A stretch of 64,000 nt of DNA, from NCBI GenBank assembly GCA_030062745.1, contig CP099848.1, positions 22,818,378-22,882,377 of the forward strand, written 5' to 3'. Within the stretch, counting starts at the first letter, position 1; each line of letters starts with the position of its first letter. The notes under the pieces were generated by a model, which saw only the letters and a program-made list of their open reading frames with translations, did not search any database and had not been told where the DNA came from. Of this stretch, positions 10,146-21,849 are shown in pieces. The DNA is from Capitulum mitella. Lineage: Eukaryota; Arthropoda; Thecostraca; Pollicipedomorpha; Pollicipedidae. The translations under genes and the position numbers were made by a program.

Positions 10146-11830
10146 TTAGCTAAAGATGCTCTGAATCCCTGAAAGGGCCTGTGATCCCTGCTGCGTCCTA
10201 CCATGGCTGTATGAGCGGCCCCGGTGTCGACTGGGGCCGGGTGGGGACGAGGGAGGTTGATTGTCCGTACGCGGAGTACGCTGGAGAGCCTCAGCACCAG
10301 GGTGGTGTGCGGGTGAATGTGACCGGAGCGTAGGCTGCGGCGATCTCCTGGGGACAAACTGCCCAGGAGTTGCGGGGGCAATTGCCGATGCTCCTCTCAC
10401 AGGTTGTTTTGCACCAGCATTTTGTGTTTCAGTCACTGTGTGCTTCTCACTGGACTGAGAGCGGAAAGAATTAGGTTCGTGACATAGAGGCTTTAAGAGC
10501 TGAAGTGGAGGAAGCTGTGGGATGTCATCAGTCTGAGAAGACGAAGAGGTGGTGCTTTTTGATGTGACTTGAGCATACGTCTTTTGAGTTCGGTTTTTCT
10601 GTGATTGTATCTGACGTCATGCTTCGGGATATGAAATGTTCGTTTTTGCCTTAAGCTCACAAATACGCTTTTCTGTCAGCCAGACAGAAAAGCGTATAAA
10701 GGGACAGTTCTTCGAATCTGTGGCGTAATCGGAAGAGTCGCAAGAGATGCACCTAGCGGGCTTGGAGCACAGGGAGCCATCATGCGCAGTGTGACCACAG
10801 CGAGCGCAACGAGCAATTTGTCTGCAATTACGGGAGCCATGACCAAATCTCTGGCAGTTGAAACAGCGCAGAGGGTTGGGGATGAATGGGCGCACTTCGA
10901 AGCAGAGGTAGCCTGCGTGGAGCTTCGGAGGGAGACTGGGAGTTTCGAACATGAGGACAAGAAGACTGGTGTCCTGACGCTGTCCGTCCCTGAAGGTGGT
11001 CAGTCGACGGACGTGGCTAACCAGCTCGTCCCTCAGTTCGTGTTGAATCTCCGCTTCAGACATGAAGCGGAGTTCAGGTGCGAACACAATTCCCTTGCAC
11101 GAGTTTCGAGTCGGGTGAAGGGTGACCGTCACTGCCTTAGTACAGAACGTAGTCTGTTTGAGAAGCATTTTTGTTTGATGGCGGCGATTTTGTTGAGAGA
11201 GCCATCGCGAGGTGCTTGGATGTGGAGCCGAATGTTTGGACCACAGATTGTTTCAGTCTGTTTTGGAGGTGCCCAGACGTTGATTTTCTGGAAGTCTGTA
11301 TTCGAGTCGGTAGGTTTCACTACTACGTATGACCCGAGCGGGTCCAGATAGGGCTTTCGAACTGGGCATGGTGTCCCGTGCATCTGACCGCGTGTTGTCC
11401 CGACGGTATCCTCTGCCACAGCGCACATATCGTTTGCCCTGGTTGCTTACGCGGGTCGGGTTAAGCCCTTCGACCCTTCCAGGCCGGGCCGGTCCTGGCA
11501 CGCTGCCAGGGCCGTGGGGCCCGAGCGCAGTCAGTGGCAGGTCAAGGTCACGAGAACGTGAGGAGTCATTGTGTTTGAAAATGGTGCGGTCCTGAGCAGT
11601 GACAGAGTTCGTGCGATGGTCAGTATCCGATATCGTGTCAGACGAAGCGTGTTCGTGTGTAGAGGTCTGTTGCGGGTTCAAGCCGTGGTCATCTTTCTGT
11701 GTGAATCGTCCTGTCCGGTACACCTCTGTAAACACCAATACTGATGTCTGCAGAGGGGCTTACATCAGAGTCCGAGTTCGAGCCTATAGAGTCAGTGTCG
11801 TTTTTCTTCCGTTTCCCACGCTTGCCCGTG
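10146..11830 (-). pseudogene. LINE ORF1 (Gag-like, zinc knuckles)
   Basis: ORF1 of the same LINE, the nucleic-acid-binding Gag-like protein. A polar N-terminal region is read at 11253-11738, then YVVVKPTDSNTDFQKINVW near 11300. The frame shifts near 11130-11170 into the 183-residue stretch at 10617-11168. That stretch carries the Jockey-type FIPNPLRCFNCQRFGHG motif and CCHC knuckles at residues 102-115 and 121-134. A third knuckle has Tyr in place of His (C140, C143, C155). Beyond a stop at 10617 a Pro-rich tail continues in another frame to 10146. At least two frame changes disable it. Confidence 0.85.
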
Positions 11831-13302
11831 ACGGAACTGTGAGGGAACAGCTCAGAAAAAGAAAACGTGAAGTGGAGAATAGGCCTGCCCTAAAAGTTTG
11901 TGGATCGCAGAAATAAACGTCGAAGTATAGAAAAAAGCTCTCAGGAACCGCAAAGTCGAAGTGTGGACAAGAGGCTAAATGTTCGTGCCGACGCTATCGA
12001 CCTAGGAGCGGAGCGGGCTACGCCCTACCATGCGAGGTCTGCCGCACGACTGACACCCTTGTATGATGCAGCAATGGAAACGCGAAAACTCCGCACAAAA
12101 TATAACAAAAAGACCAAATACTCTGCGCCACAAAAAAATACAAACCACCCACTGCACGCAAGATAGGTACGTATGACGTCAAAAGAACTGCATGATTTCT
12201 GATCAACATTTATGATTTCATTAAAGTTAATGTAATCTCAAAATATGATGACATGTCCTCTTTTATGTAAAATTCAGCGTTGACATGCAGCGCTGTAAAT
12301 CTGAGTAACAGTCACTGCACGAGAATATCTAATGACGTAATCAGGTAGTCCGGCCAAACACCCTTGTGACTCACGAACTACACCTGCGGCAGTCGCGTGC
12401 AGAGCGCGCGGAAACGAAACGAGGGACGGTAAAAGCCGGATTAACATGGTTATATCTAGCTGTTTATTCTTTCATTGATGAACTTCACGCGTCCAGCTCT
12501 CATTTCTTTGGTTTGCTTACTTTTTACGACATTTTCTTTGGCCTTCCAAATTGCCGAATGCCGGAGATAAGGTGAAGTGTATTCCATAGGCGACCTCGCG
12601 GCGGGCCACGTGTTTGACCAGTTTGTGAGGTGATGCCTATTTCCATTACCCTGCAATAGTCAACTCGTGAGGTGAAGTATAGAGGTGAAGCTTACAATGG
12701 ATTGTAAGATTTTTGGGATGACAATGAGAGTAGTCATTTTAACCAACTGGCTAGTGTGAGGCGATTACCTGTCCCACTTCGATAGAGATGTGAAATCCAA
12801 TGCATAATACGACAAATTTTATGAAGTCATTTTGCCAGTGAAATTTAGCTTTGGATATACTGTGGCAAAGTTTGCTTTCATGAATGAAACCCAGGAAATT
12901 TGGTTGTTGCTTGGAGTAGGAGGCCAGTTCTATAATTTGCACAAATATGTAGTGAAGAGCAAAGATGGCAGTTCCTTTTTTATGTAAAATGCAACATTTT
13001 CTGTTGGATGATTGCCATCCTTACTGTCATTTTGGCCAGACAAGTGACAGATTCTTATTGTAAGGATTGTTAATTGCAAAGTGAAGTGGCCCAAGTCCAG
13101 GAAGAAACTCAGTTGGGGGGGATGGTTCCATTGGAGAAATCATTATTTTGGCTGCACCCCTGGCAGTACCCCAGAATCAAAAATCCTTGCTGCAATCTGT
13201 TATACTCCCTGGTGATGATGTGTATCAGGGTTGGAATTTTGGTGTGTGTCCTTGGTGTCAGAGTATAATTTTTGTTTTGCAATACAAAATTTTGCAAACA
13301 GT
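11831..13302. other. LINE 5' flank and intergenic sequence
   Basis: The LINE 5' leader probably ends somewhere below 12200, but I cannot see a boundary. I find nothing supportable from 12200 to 13302. Confidence 0.4.
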
Positions 13303-13352
13303 GCTGGCTTAAGTTGCTGGCTTAAGCCAGCAAACATTGCTGCTGGCTTAAG
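13303..13352. repeat. triplicated GCTGGCTTAAG with 20-bp perfect palindrome
   Basis: GCTGGCTTAAG occurs three times within 50 bp (about 13303, 13316 and 13342). The middle copy forms a perfect 20-bp palindrome, TTGCTGGCTTAAGCCAGCAA, at 13314-13333. Confidence 0.85.
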
Positions 13353-13834
13353 TTGGCATTCTTGGTTTAAGTCAGTTGTGACACCATACCTACTTCTTAG
13401 TGAATGGAGACAGTCATTTGAATGCAGAGTTGGAAATTTGTCCACATGGTTATGATGTAGTTTTTTGATGGAGACACTTGGTTAAACTTTTGGAGGATAC
13501 ATTGTTTCTGGAGTGCATATTTTTTGGTTGTTCTTCAGCACCAAAGAACAACATCTTTTCAGTCTTGATGCATATTGATGGAGCAAATGGATGGAGATGA
13601 TTGGTTTGGGCCTGAGGCAGAATCTACTATGTGGGAGCATGGGGAAATGGACATGATGCAATGTAGGTAAAGGTTCTGAACATTTACCTTTTCTCTGCAC
13701 TTTAGATTGCATTTTCCAGTGATATGAGCTGTAGCCCATGCACAGGTGCTTGGCAAAAATTCTGCAGGATTCAAGATGTGGCAGGTGGTGAATCATCCCC
13801 TGATTCATTTTGTATAGTTAAATTTGTATCTTCA

Positions 13835-13835
<1 letters not shown>

Positions 13836-13879
<44 letters not shown>
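13836..13879. repeat. (TA)n microsatellite
   Basis: A TA dinucleotide run of about 40 bp with an ACA interruption near its left edge. Confidence 0.95.
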
Positions 13880-13881
<2 letters not shown>

Positions 13882-14021
13882 CCTGTTCAAAACCATAATT
13901 CCTATGTTTTCTTCTGAGTATACTGATGTCCAAATTGACAGAAAATATTTTTGGTTTCCCTTGTGGTTTATAACATGAGTATGACAAGTTGTGACCTTCC
14001 CCCCAAAATCCCTCCCTTTGT

Positions 14022-14365
14022 CGCAGGGAGGGATTTTCACTGCACTGATGACAAGGGGGTAATCATTCCCTCAGCATTTGGTCCCTAACTGAGGTAGCAT
14101 CACCATTCAAAAAACAAAAAGCAATCAATACCTGTCCACCCCAGTAATAAAGCGGTACCCCATTCAGTCTGGTCAGGTCAACCAGTGACCTAGATCAGGT
14201 CAAACTTTATGCTTGGGAACTATAGGTCAGTTTTTTTGGAGTTAAAAACCATACATTTGGGGCCAAATAGGCTGGACATTTCTTCCTTTATCATATCCAC
14301 TGCCAAAAAATAGTGCAGAAATATTATAAGGTAAAAAATTGTCTAGGTCACTGACCTCATGTGGC
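14022..14365 (+). repeat. interspersed repeat, copy of the 2960-3146 family
   Basis: Positions 14165-14365 align by eye with the reverse complement of about 2960-3146 (AGGTCAACCAGTGACCTA start, CCTTTATCATAT core). The preceding 14022-14075 (GGATTTTCACTGCACTGATGAC...) matches the reverse complement of the right end of the short element at about 50885-50930. No coding content is visible. Confidence 0.55.
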
Positions 14366-14424
14366 CTTGAAAAAGCCATGAACCTAAGTAGCCTGCAGGG
14401 ATGTCGATTTGTATTCTTTCGAGG

Positions 14425-14490
14425 GGGCCCTGGCCCATCCAATGTTGATTTGGGCCCCTCCAATGTCGGTTTGGGCCCCTGCAATATTTT
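14425..14490 (+). repeat. short tandem repeat, GGGCCCCTCCAATGT-type
   Basis: Three degenerate units of about 22 bp containing GGGCCC, then C-rich sequence, then CAATGTTGATTT/CAATGTCGGTTT/CAATATTTT. Confidence 0.6.
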
Positions 14491-14609
14491 CCGCCGGTTT
14501 TAAAGGGAATTGGGTAAAAATAATGAAAGAAATGGCTGCAATAGATAACAAGATTTGGCAGAAAGTATAGAATAAGGCATAAAGTGATGTATCTATCTAT
14601 CTTTCTATC

Positions 14610-14675
<66 letters not shown>
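14610..14675. repeat. (TA)n microsatellite
   Basis: A TA run of about 65 bp with one ACA interruption, preceded by TATC repeats at 14590-14604. Confidence 0.95.
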
Positions 14676-14677
<2 letters not shown>

Positions 14678-15000
14678 ATACTAAAAAATTTCCATTGACC
14701 AAAATAAAGTGGACTAAATCCATTGAGAAACCCACATTTCGGGGGAGGTTAGGTTGTCAGGCCCACGGCTCGGGTCATCCAGTCATTTACAGAAATTGAT
14801 GCCCCTGGTACTGTTTACATGCGAACTACTATTCTGCACTAATTTTATACCCATCATCTGTCATTTATGCATACTAGTTACCCTAAAACAGTAAAAACAG
14901 AATGTGGCTTAAAAATCTCTTCAAGCTTTTAGTAATGCTGTCGTAGTTAAGTGGCCTCAGATGACCAGAGGTCACACCTTGAAAGACAATGTGCAATAAA

Positions 15001-15016
15001 TAAATAAATATATATA

Positions 15017-15053
<37 letters not shown>
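15001..15053. repeat. TAAA then (TA)n microsatellite
   Basis: TAAATAAATA leads into a TA run of about 45 bp with one GCA interruption. Confidence 0.95.
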
Positions 15054-15056
<3 letters not shown>

Positions 15057-15424
15057 CATGTCATAGATTTCAGGGGATGCTGTCGTGTGTATGGTCCCAG
15101 AAAGTCTGCTTGGGGTGGCATCCCTCCCAACCCTTCTCGAATGGCAAGGGTTAGTGACTTAAGTTCATACTCTTGTTGCAGGTCACACAGTGACCAGTAT
15201 TTCAACATGCATTGTGTCAAGTTTGCCAGTATTCCTCATTTTGGATCCTGTCTGATGTGCATCTTAGATCTTTGGATGGACTGATGACACTGATGGACTG
15301 AGGCACCCAAATTGCCAAATTTGTCGGAATTTGGTTAGGACAGCGTGGGCTGCCGGCAGCCTGTATCTAAAAATTCCCAGTCTGTCATTGGACATAAAGG
15401 TTTGCAGTTCTGGCATCTGTAGGT

Positions 15425-15545
15425 TTTGGCCTTCTTTTTGTAGTGGATCAAATCCAAAGATTGGATCAACCTTGGAGGAGATTTATCGATTTGGGTTGGA
15501 TCGAGATCCAGCTTAGCTGGATATGGATTGGATTGAATCAAACGG
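15425..15545. repeat. GGATT/GGATC low-complexity patch
   Basis: Repeated ATTGGATC, TTGGATCGAGATCC and GGATTGGATTGAATC words. It is similar in style to the GATTC patches elsewhere in the window. Confidence 0.5.
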
Positions 15546-15882
15546 GATTTATGCGTTTCCTACTCTGATTTCTTGCCTACCCAACCTAAAGACTATCTAG
15601 TGTAGTACTCAGGTAGTTAGTGAACTCTGAGAAAGATCAGGTGCACATTTAGGGTGAAGGCACGGGCATGTGCGGCCACCCGAGGACAGAGGAGGCGGAT
15701 GGGCCCCAAGGAGGAATGTAGTGGAAAGGAGGCCCTCATATGGTCAAGAGGAGGCCCCTTCCCAGCCCAGAGGCTCCTGTTAATGTAGATGTGACCCCTT
15801 CAAACATTTTTCCTAGATCTTCTCCTGGGGAAGAGTGCAAGTTTCTGCATACTGTGCACAAGTGCTTGTTTGCTTTTTCCAG

Positions 15883-16158
15883 AATCATGAGCATCAAAGC
15901 ATTTGTTGTAGCACTTGATGATGCGTGTTAGAAAGTCCCGGTTGGCAGCGACCCTGCGGGCGCTGTCAGCCAAGTATATCCAGAGCTCAAAGACAAGAAT
16001 TACTGATTGGCGTACTGTGACAACGAAGGAGAGGACTTTGTTGATGTTGATGATATCCGTGACGTGCCAGGTAAAACAAAGCTGATCATCAAAAGGCTGC
16101 CTGGCAATGCCAAGCCTGCAGGAACGCACTGCAGTCCGGCATCACACGATGCTGATGG
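15883..16158 (+). pseudogene. PB1-domain exon with two premature stops
   Basis: An acceptor (TTTGCTTTTTCCAG, ending at 15882) is followed by ATG at 15887-15889. The reading frame then shows MSIKAFVVALDDA, a TAG at 15929-15931, VYPELKDKNY, a TGA at 16004-16006, and LAYCDNEGEDFVDVDD followed by KLIIKRLPG. A good donor, GTAAGA, follows at 16159. The pattern of a basic first strand, PELKDK.Y.LAY, then an acidic Y-x-D-x-x-G-E/D-x-V loop (OPCA motif) fits the PB1 fold, a protein-protein interaction domain. The TGA follows TAC where Arg (CGA) would be expected, so CpG decay could explain it. The antisense strand has a 109-codon ORF at 15800-16129, which I regard as its shadow. The identity of the parent gene is unknown. 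Confidence 0.5.
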
Positions 16159-16199
16159 GTAAGAGTGAGTTGGGTGATTGCATATCACTGTGTAAACGT

Positions 16200-17423
16200 T
16201 TAACCCTATTCCCGGAGGGCTAGACGGTATGGTCGATTCCCGGCAGGGGGAGGGCGGATTCGCCCCCCCCCCGAGATCTCGAGAACTACACATCCGATTT
16301 CATCGCAACAAACGGCAATCGGTTCGCCATGACGTGAACTACATTTTTATAAAGAAGAAATCTTGAAAAATTTGAAATGTGTGGACACAGGGGGGCAAAA
16401 ATGTCAAAAAGGGGGTATTTTTGGACTTCTTATAACTCCGTTGTTTATGGACTGATTTCAATGAAACTGGCATGAATCGAGAGATTATGGATAGGGTTTT
16501 TACCATGGGTACACAAATCTGACATTTTGGCAAAATTCATGGGCGTTCACAGCGTTTCAAAAATAGGAGGATTAGTTTTCTGACAACTGAATGAACAAAA
16601 GAGGCAAAAACACTTTTTTTGGCTTCTGCTAGTCGTGTTATGCTAAGGAAGTACAAATCGTATCTTAATGTTTGTATAATGATAGCATAGGCGGTGCCAG
16701 GGACATAAAAAAAGGGGGAACTGTCATGGTCACACGTTCTTCAGATCAACCTGTGACTTTTCACCTTAAGTGACCTCCAGTGACCTTGGGGTCACTTGGA
16801 ATGATCTCGTGTGCATTTAATGTTACTTGTAAACGTTTTCAATCATTCGAATTCACTAGATTTCAAAAATTTCATTTTACGGCTATTGCGATATAGGGCA
16901 CGCGCACTGACATTTTAGGTCATAGCTCCGAGACCCGACCTGATATAGTGCTGAAACTTGATACACAAGTAGAGGGCACCGTTCTATGTCATATGTATTC
17001 CGGGTTTGGCATTTGAAAAAACGGCGCCGAAATTATTGCAAAAAAATAAATTTTGACTTTTGACCTTGACCTGACCTTGTAAAGTGACTTCAGATGAACG
17101 AAATTACATCTGCACATTGCCCAACTATTTAGCCTTACATCCACGTAAAGTTTTAAGTTCTATCTTAAGAACTCTGTTTTTGGCAGACATTTTGCTTTTG
17201 CCCTCAACATGGCCAAAAATGGCCTGAGGTGCCTTCCAAAAACGTTGCCTGGTTCAGCCCCTGAGCAAAATAGAATTTTGAAATTTTGTCACGGCGCGTA
17301 GAAGAAATAGCTAGGAAAAGTCACCAAGTTTCGTGAATCTGCGTTAAACAGTCTGGAATTGGCAAGCAAAAAACCCGAGGGGGGGGGGCGGATTCAGCCC
17401 CCCCCTGCCGGGAATAGGGTTAA
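16200..17423 (+). mobile_element. TTAA-flanked non-autonomous element A (piggyBac-like ends)
   Basis: The element begins TTAACCCTATTCCCGG and ends CCGGGAATAGGGTTAA, so it has TTAA flanks and a 12-bp perfect inverted repeat, CCCTATTCCCGG. Subterminal sequences (TTCCCGGCAGGGGG and a GGCGGATTC box followed by poly-C or poly-G) are also mirrored. TTAA target sites with ends starting CCC are typical of the piggyBac superfamily. No ORF resembling a transposase is present in 1224 bp. The interior has AGGTCA-type words (GACCTTGACCTGACCTTG) near 17065-17085. A second copy in reverse orientation is at 33776-34792. Confidence 0.7.
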
Positions 17424-20351
17424 ATGTTTTTGGTAATTGTTAAATGGTTCAAATGATTACCCTCGATGGTCATGATGTGGTGTTTGATTGTAACCATAAT
17501 GTCACCTGTAGCAAGGTCAAAGTACTTGCACAGTTTGCTTAATTTGACTGTTTTTGCTTTGGCTACACACCGTTGTGTTGGCAGCTGCCAGATAACTTCA
17601 GAGGAAGCAGTGTTCCCTCGCAAAGTACTGGTGGGAAGACTGTATCAACCGGGACTTGTCTGAAATATGGTAAATTTGATTTTGGAAAAAATATGTACAA
17701 ACAAAATATAGGATCTTTGAAACAAAATGAGGTTCGTTTAAGAGCATTGCGAAAGGGAGTTTTCTTGTGCTGACGATATTTCGTAGCGCCGCCATTGTCT
17801 CGTACGAGGTTCCGTGTTCGATAAAAAAAGCTTCTTCCCTGTGATCTGTTCACGGAACAGCCACCCAGCAGCCACGCGACGTCGAACCTACCGATTCTAG
17901 CGCCAGTCAGCCATCTGAGGGCGAGCGTTCGATCTCACTGCGGACACCTTCATCCTGGATGATAGCACGAACGCGAGCGTGTATGTTCACCCAAGTCCAC
18001 ACTCGCGTCTCCCTCTGCTACGTTACTTTACTGCATATGACACGTGCACGTTGCAAACGGCGTTGTGGCTTTCCTTGTGCTGAAGTGAGGATAGCTACTT
18101 TTATGGGCGTTGCCAGCGAAGTAGAATAAGATGTTTCTGGCCCCATGTACGTTATTGTATGGTTACACGTGAGCCCCGGCCCTCACTGTTAAACCTTGCT
18201 TGTCCACCCCCAGTTAACATGGTTTGGAGGTCTCCCAATGTGTTGTGACAGGCGCTTTCCGTTTTTGAACAAAAGTTCACATGTACTTTTGTTTACGTAG
18301 CGAATGACATAACTGGATCTGAATTGCTGTAATAATTTAAAAGGACATCTTCAAGACCTCCGAGATCATATTCGACCCCGGTGCAATTCCGCCGGCGCTT
18401 CGCTCCAGGCTGGAACAGAGTGATTACGAGCCCAACAACACAGATGACAAGACGATTATTCATCTCATACATATTGTCTACACCTCGAAGTCGTAGTAAG
18501 TACACATTTGGGTGTTACATGCAGTGAACAACCATCATTAATGTTTCCTGTCTGTAGTTTTTTTCTGCTAATGGACATGGTGCATGTTTGTATTAGTGGA
18601 TGGGGATGCACATGCCTGGGTGTCAGTAAAGATTAGCATGCTAAAGTGTCTTCGTTTTCGTTTCATTCCGTACAGATTGTTTCCTCTGCTTTCAGCCGTT
18701 AAGGCCCAAACCCTGTTTTGTTACCATCGTCTTTCAAGGGCAAGACTACAACGCATCGCTGAATAGCACTTGAGTCGTACGAATTTCCACTTTTTATTTC
18801 CTTTTCATGTAATTATTTTCATCGTCAGGTTTGAATTGCCCTTTCTTGAATGGCGGCATTGCAACTTTCAGTGGAGTTCTTAGAAACTCATGAACATTCT
18901 TAATCAGAAGAATGCCAGGTGACTCGTGCATGCTTAGTAGGTATGAGGTACGCTGTATGCTGTGTGTGTTTCCATTTGGTTCCTTTGCGACTGTACAGTC
19001 TGCCCTTCAGTTAGCACTTACTCAGAGATCACATTTTTAAATGTGCATAGTTTGGCCGATTCTTGCACTGTCATTGCGTGAGCATTCCGGACTAAATTGG
19101 CGAATACACAACAGCGATTTGACGTTACCTGTTCCGCAAATTAGGTAAGATTTTCCGTCAAAAGGGAGCATTCCATTATACTTGATCATCCTTGAACCAA
19201 GTGCGTAGTGAGAAAAAGAAATTAAAAGTGGCTAATGTTTTCTCTTACCGCATGTTCAAAGGGGTTCAAAGATTCGAAGACGTTCTGTTACAACAGGTGT
19301 TGTCTGCATAAAAATCAGATACATTAACCCACGTCCGGTTGATAGTCGACGCCATGCACGCCTGAGACGGGGGGAGCTTGGTGCTAGCTGTGCCTTTCAT
19401 CTGCTAATGATTTTCCCATCACTTGTTGGTCAATACGCGCTCCGACGGATGTCATTGTTCTGTGCTTTTCTTTTTTTTCTTACGTTTTGCGTTTTTTTTT
19501 CGTTTCTGTTTTTCCAGCCGACACCTGAGCTATTTCTGTCTTGCTCGTCTGACATTTCTTGCAGGGAAAAAGAGTGATTTCCCCAGTGTGCGAGGATGAT
19601 GGTGTGAACGTTCAGAACTGTCTTTCGTTGGTGGGCAATTCTCCAGCTCCTGTGGCTGGACGGGACCCTGTCCGTCCGTCGGTGCCGGTCGTGCCAATGT
19701 GAACGCATACTATGTGTAATGTCAAAATGTTGTCAGAGATGTGAGTGGTAATGATGTGAAAATAATAATAAACAGAGAAAAAAAGGACAAAAAAATCAAA
19801 GAACTCTGAACTAGAACAGTTCTCTTTGGTACCGAGCCCTAATCTAAAAGGAAACTAAGAAGGTTTCTGAAAATAACTTCGTGTGTTCATTCTGCACTTT
19901 AATCGCAGACTCTACTTACGCTTCTTACTGGACGCGTACAACATTTATTTCCATTGTTAATGATGTCTGCCAGACCATATGTTTTGCAAAAAACAGAAAA
20001 AAACAGCTTTTAAATATATGCAAGGAAACTACGAAAGAATTGATTGTGTCATGGCCATTCCATTTTTCAAGTCCCAGTAAATGAAATCATGAAATATCTT
20101 GCTAAGCGCATGAACAGCGAGACTTTTAAATGATTACCTTCGTGCTGCATCTTTAGCATCGTGGCACCGTGGTCTTCTGGCTAGTGTGGTTTTGTCGCAA
20201 AGTTAAGTATTCTGGACGTGCTCCAGTCCAGCCTCGTGAAACTGCCAAATGCCTTTACTCTCGTGTTATTTGGAACAACATAGCAGCCAAGATTATGGAT
20301 TACTTATTTCAGTTGTGAGCGTTACCAATCCTGCCAACCTCTACACATACA

Positions 20352-20355
<4 letters not shown>
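17424..20355. other. intergenic, nothing firm
   Basis: No gene I can support. Short ORFs at 17420-17853, 18293-18505 and 19430-19708 lack domains or consistent splice context. Promoter-like or regulatory elements cannot be told from background here. Confidence 0.4.
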
Positions 20356-20356
<1 letters not shown>

Positions 20357-20407
<51 letters not shown>

Positions 20408-20425
20408 GGGGGGGGGGTGGGGGAT
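20357..20425. repeat. (TA)n followed by poly-G
   Basis: A TA run of about 45 bp, then ATGTAT and a G-run of about 12 with GTGGGGG. It is flanked by CATACATGCA. Confidence 0.95.
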
Positions 20426-21188
20426 GTGCTTGTGAATGTCAGAATATAATCCAACGAATCCAAAAGAGGTTCGGATAATGGAGTTTCGGCTATAAGGAAG
20501 AAATTTGGCTGGTTCCCAGAAATTTCATATTACCGGAGTTATCTGCAGGTCCGTTTGGAACGATATATTTCGACGCCGCAAGGTTTTCGTAACAGACAGA
20601 CAAAAAATGTGTCGCGCTTTTTGGGACATAAATTAGCAAAATGATCGAGAAGATCTTTTAACTTGCACAGCAACTGTGATCAAAGTCTTCTGTCCAGGCG
20701 GAGTCAAATTTGATGTTTTGATTCTTGGAAGCGTTCCATTTTGAAGTTCAGTTTTCTCCTGCTTTAAGTTTTTTTATAGTTTGCGCGAGACTTATACATG
20801 GACCTAAAGAGAAACATACTTTTAGTGACTGAATGCATCAGGTCACATCATTAGGTCAGGCCTATGGACATGGATGTTTATGGGCGGTCAATTTTGACAC
20901 AAACGGGACGTTCTGAATCCAGTGGGGATCCATGTAGCACTAATACAATCGAAATCTACTCATGAGCCGTTGTGTTCTATTCATTAAGACGCATTGTATG
21001 GTTTCCCACGTCACCCATCCACATCGCGGCCAACAATTGTGCGGAGACTTGTGACATTTTTTTCGCGATGGCATTATGTTGCCCTGTTTACTACTGTAGT
21101 AGAAAACGGCAAGAGGAAAAAAGACTAGAACCGCTGGTGTGGTCAATATTTAGCACGCGTATTCTAGTGTCAAAATAATAAAACCATA
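20426..21188. other. intergenic, nothing recognised
   Basis: No supportable gene or structured element seen. Confidence 0.4.
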
Positions 21189-21590
21189 GTGACCTGCTGT
21201 TTAACCTATTTGAGGAAACAGAGTATATCAGTTCCTTTTTTCTTGGCAAATAACGAACTGGTGGCATTGCTGGCGTATGGGTGTGGGACGACCCTAAGGG
21301 ACTTAGAGGACGATCAGAACACCGTATGTGACCGCGCCGGCCGTCTCAACGTACAGGGTGCCCAAGGGTTTGAACTGCCGTTGTCAAAGTTAGAGGCAGT
21401 GGCTGTCCTCGCTGCGGCACATGCCGTTTTCTCTGTGCCCTTCTGCGGTCCCTGCAAAACAATGTTTAAGGCACTGTATCGCATTGCATTGGAATTCAAC
21501 CTTCCTCTAACTGGAATGGCGCTGAAATTGTCACTGCTCGCTAAAAAGCAGAAATCGAGGGCGGCCAGAAAATACTTAAGAAAGCGTTGA
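21189..21590 (+). CDS. hypothetical ORF, 133 residues
   Basis: An open frame with higher GC than its surroundings and protein-like texture. There is a hydrophobic helix-rich middle (LSKLEAVAVLAAAHAVFSVPFCGPC, shown here only as a description of residues about 66-90) and a strongly basic C-terminus (KKQKSRAARKYLRKR) that could bind nucleic acid. I do not recognise the family. It could be a terminal exon, a fragment of a mobile or viral-derived gene, or chance. No acceptor or promoter could be placed confidently. Confidence 0.25.
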   Translation: MTCCLTYLRKQSISVPFFLANNELVALLAYGCGTTLRDLEDDQNTVCDRAGRLNVQGAQGFELPLSKLEAVAVLAAAHAVFSVPFCGPCKTMFKALYRIALEFNLPLTGMALKLSLLAKKQKSRAARKYLRKR

Positions 21591-21849
21591 TGGTATAGTG
21601 ATTATAGTGTAGTGTTGCCATCGGTCAAACGCTTTCGAACTGTTCAGTCATCGGAATGATCCCGTAAGATTCATCTTATGCGTTATGTCGCCAACGCTTT
21701 CTCAGAACCATTGTTCATTGCTCAGGAAAACCTTACGACAGGAGACATCCTTTATGTCGAGTATCCTTTATAACCAGTATCCTTTATAACGAGTATTCAC
21801 TCGTTTAAGTTCAATACCCATGTAGACGAGGTTTCGTTTGTACGTAGCG

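Noticed and set aside
15800..16129. 109-codon minus-strand ORF with protein-like texture
   Set aside because: It is antisense to the PB1-like frame, which has a recognisable fold pattern and good splice signals. I treat it as a shadow, though a homology search could reverse this.
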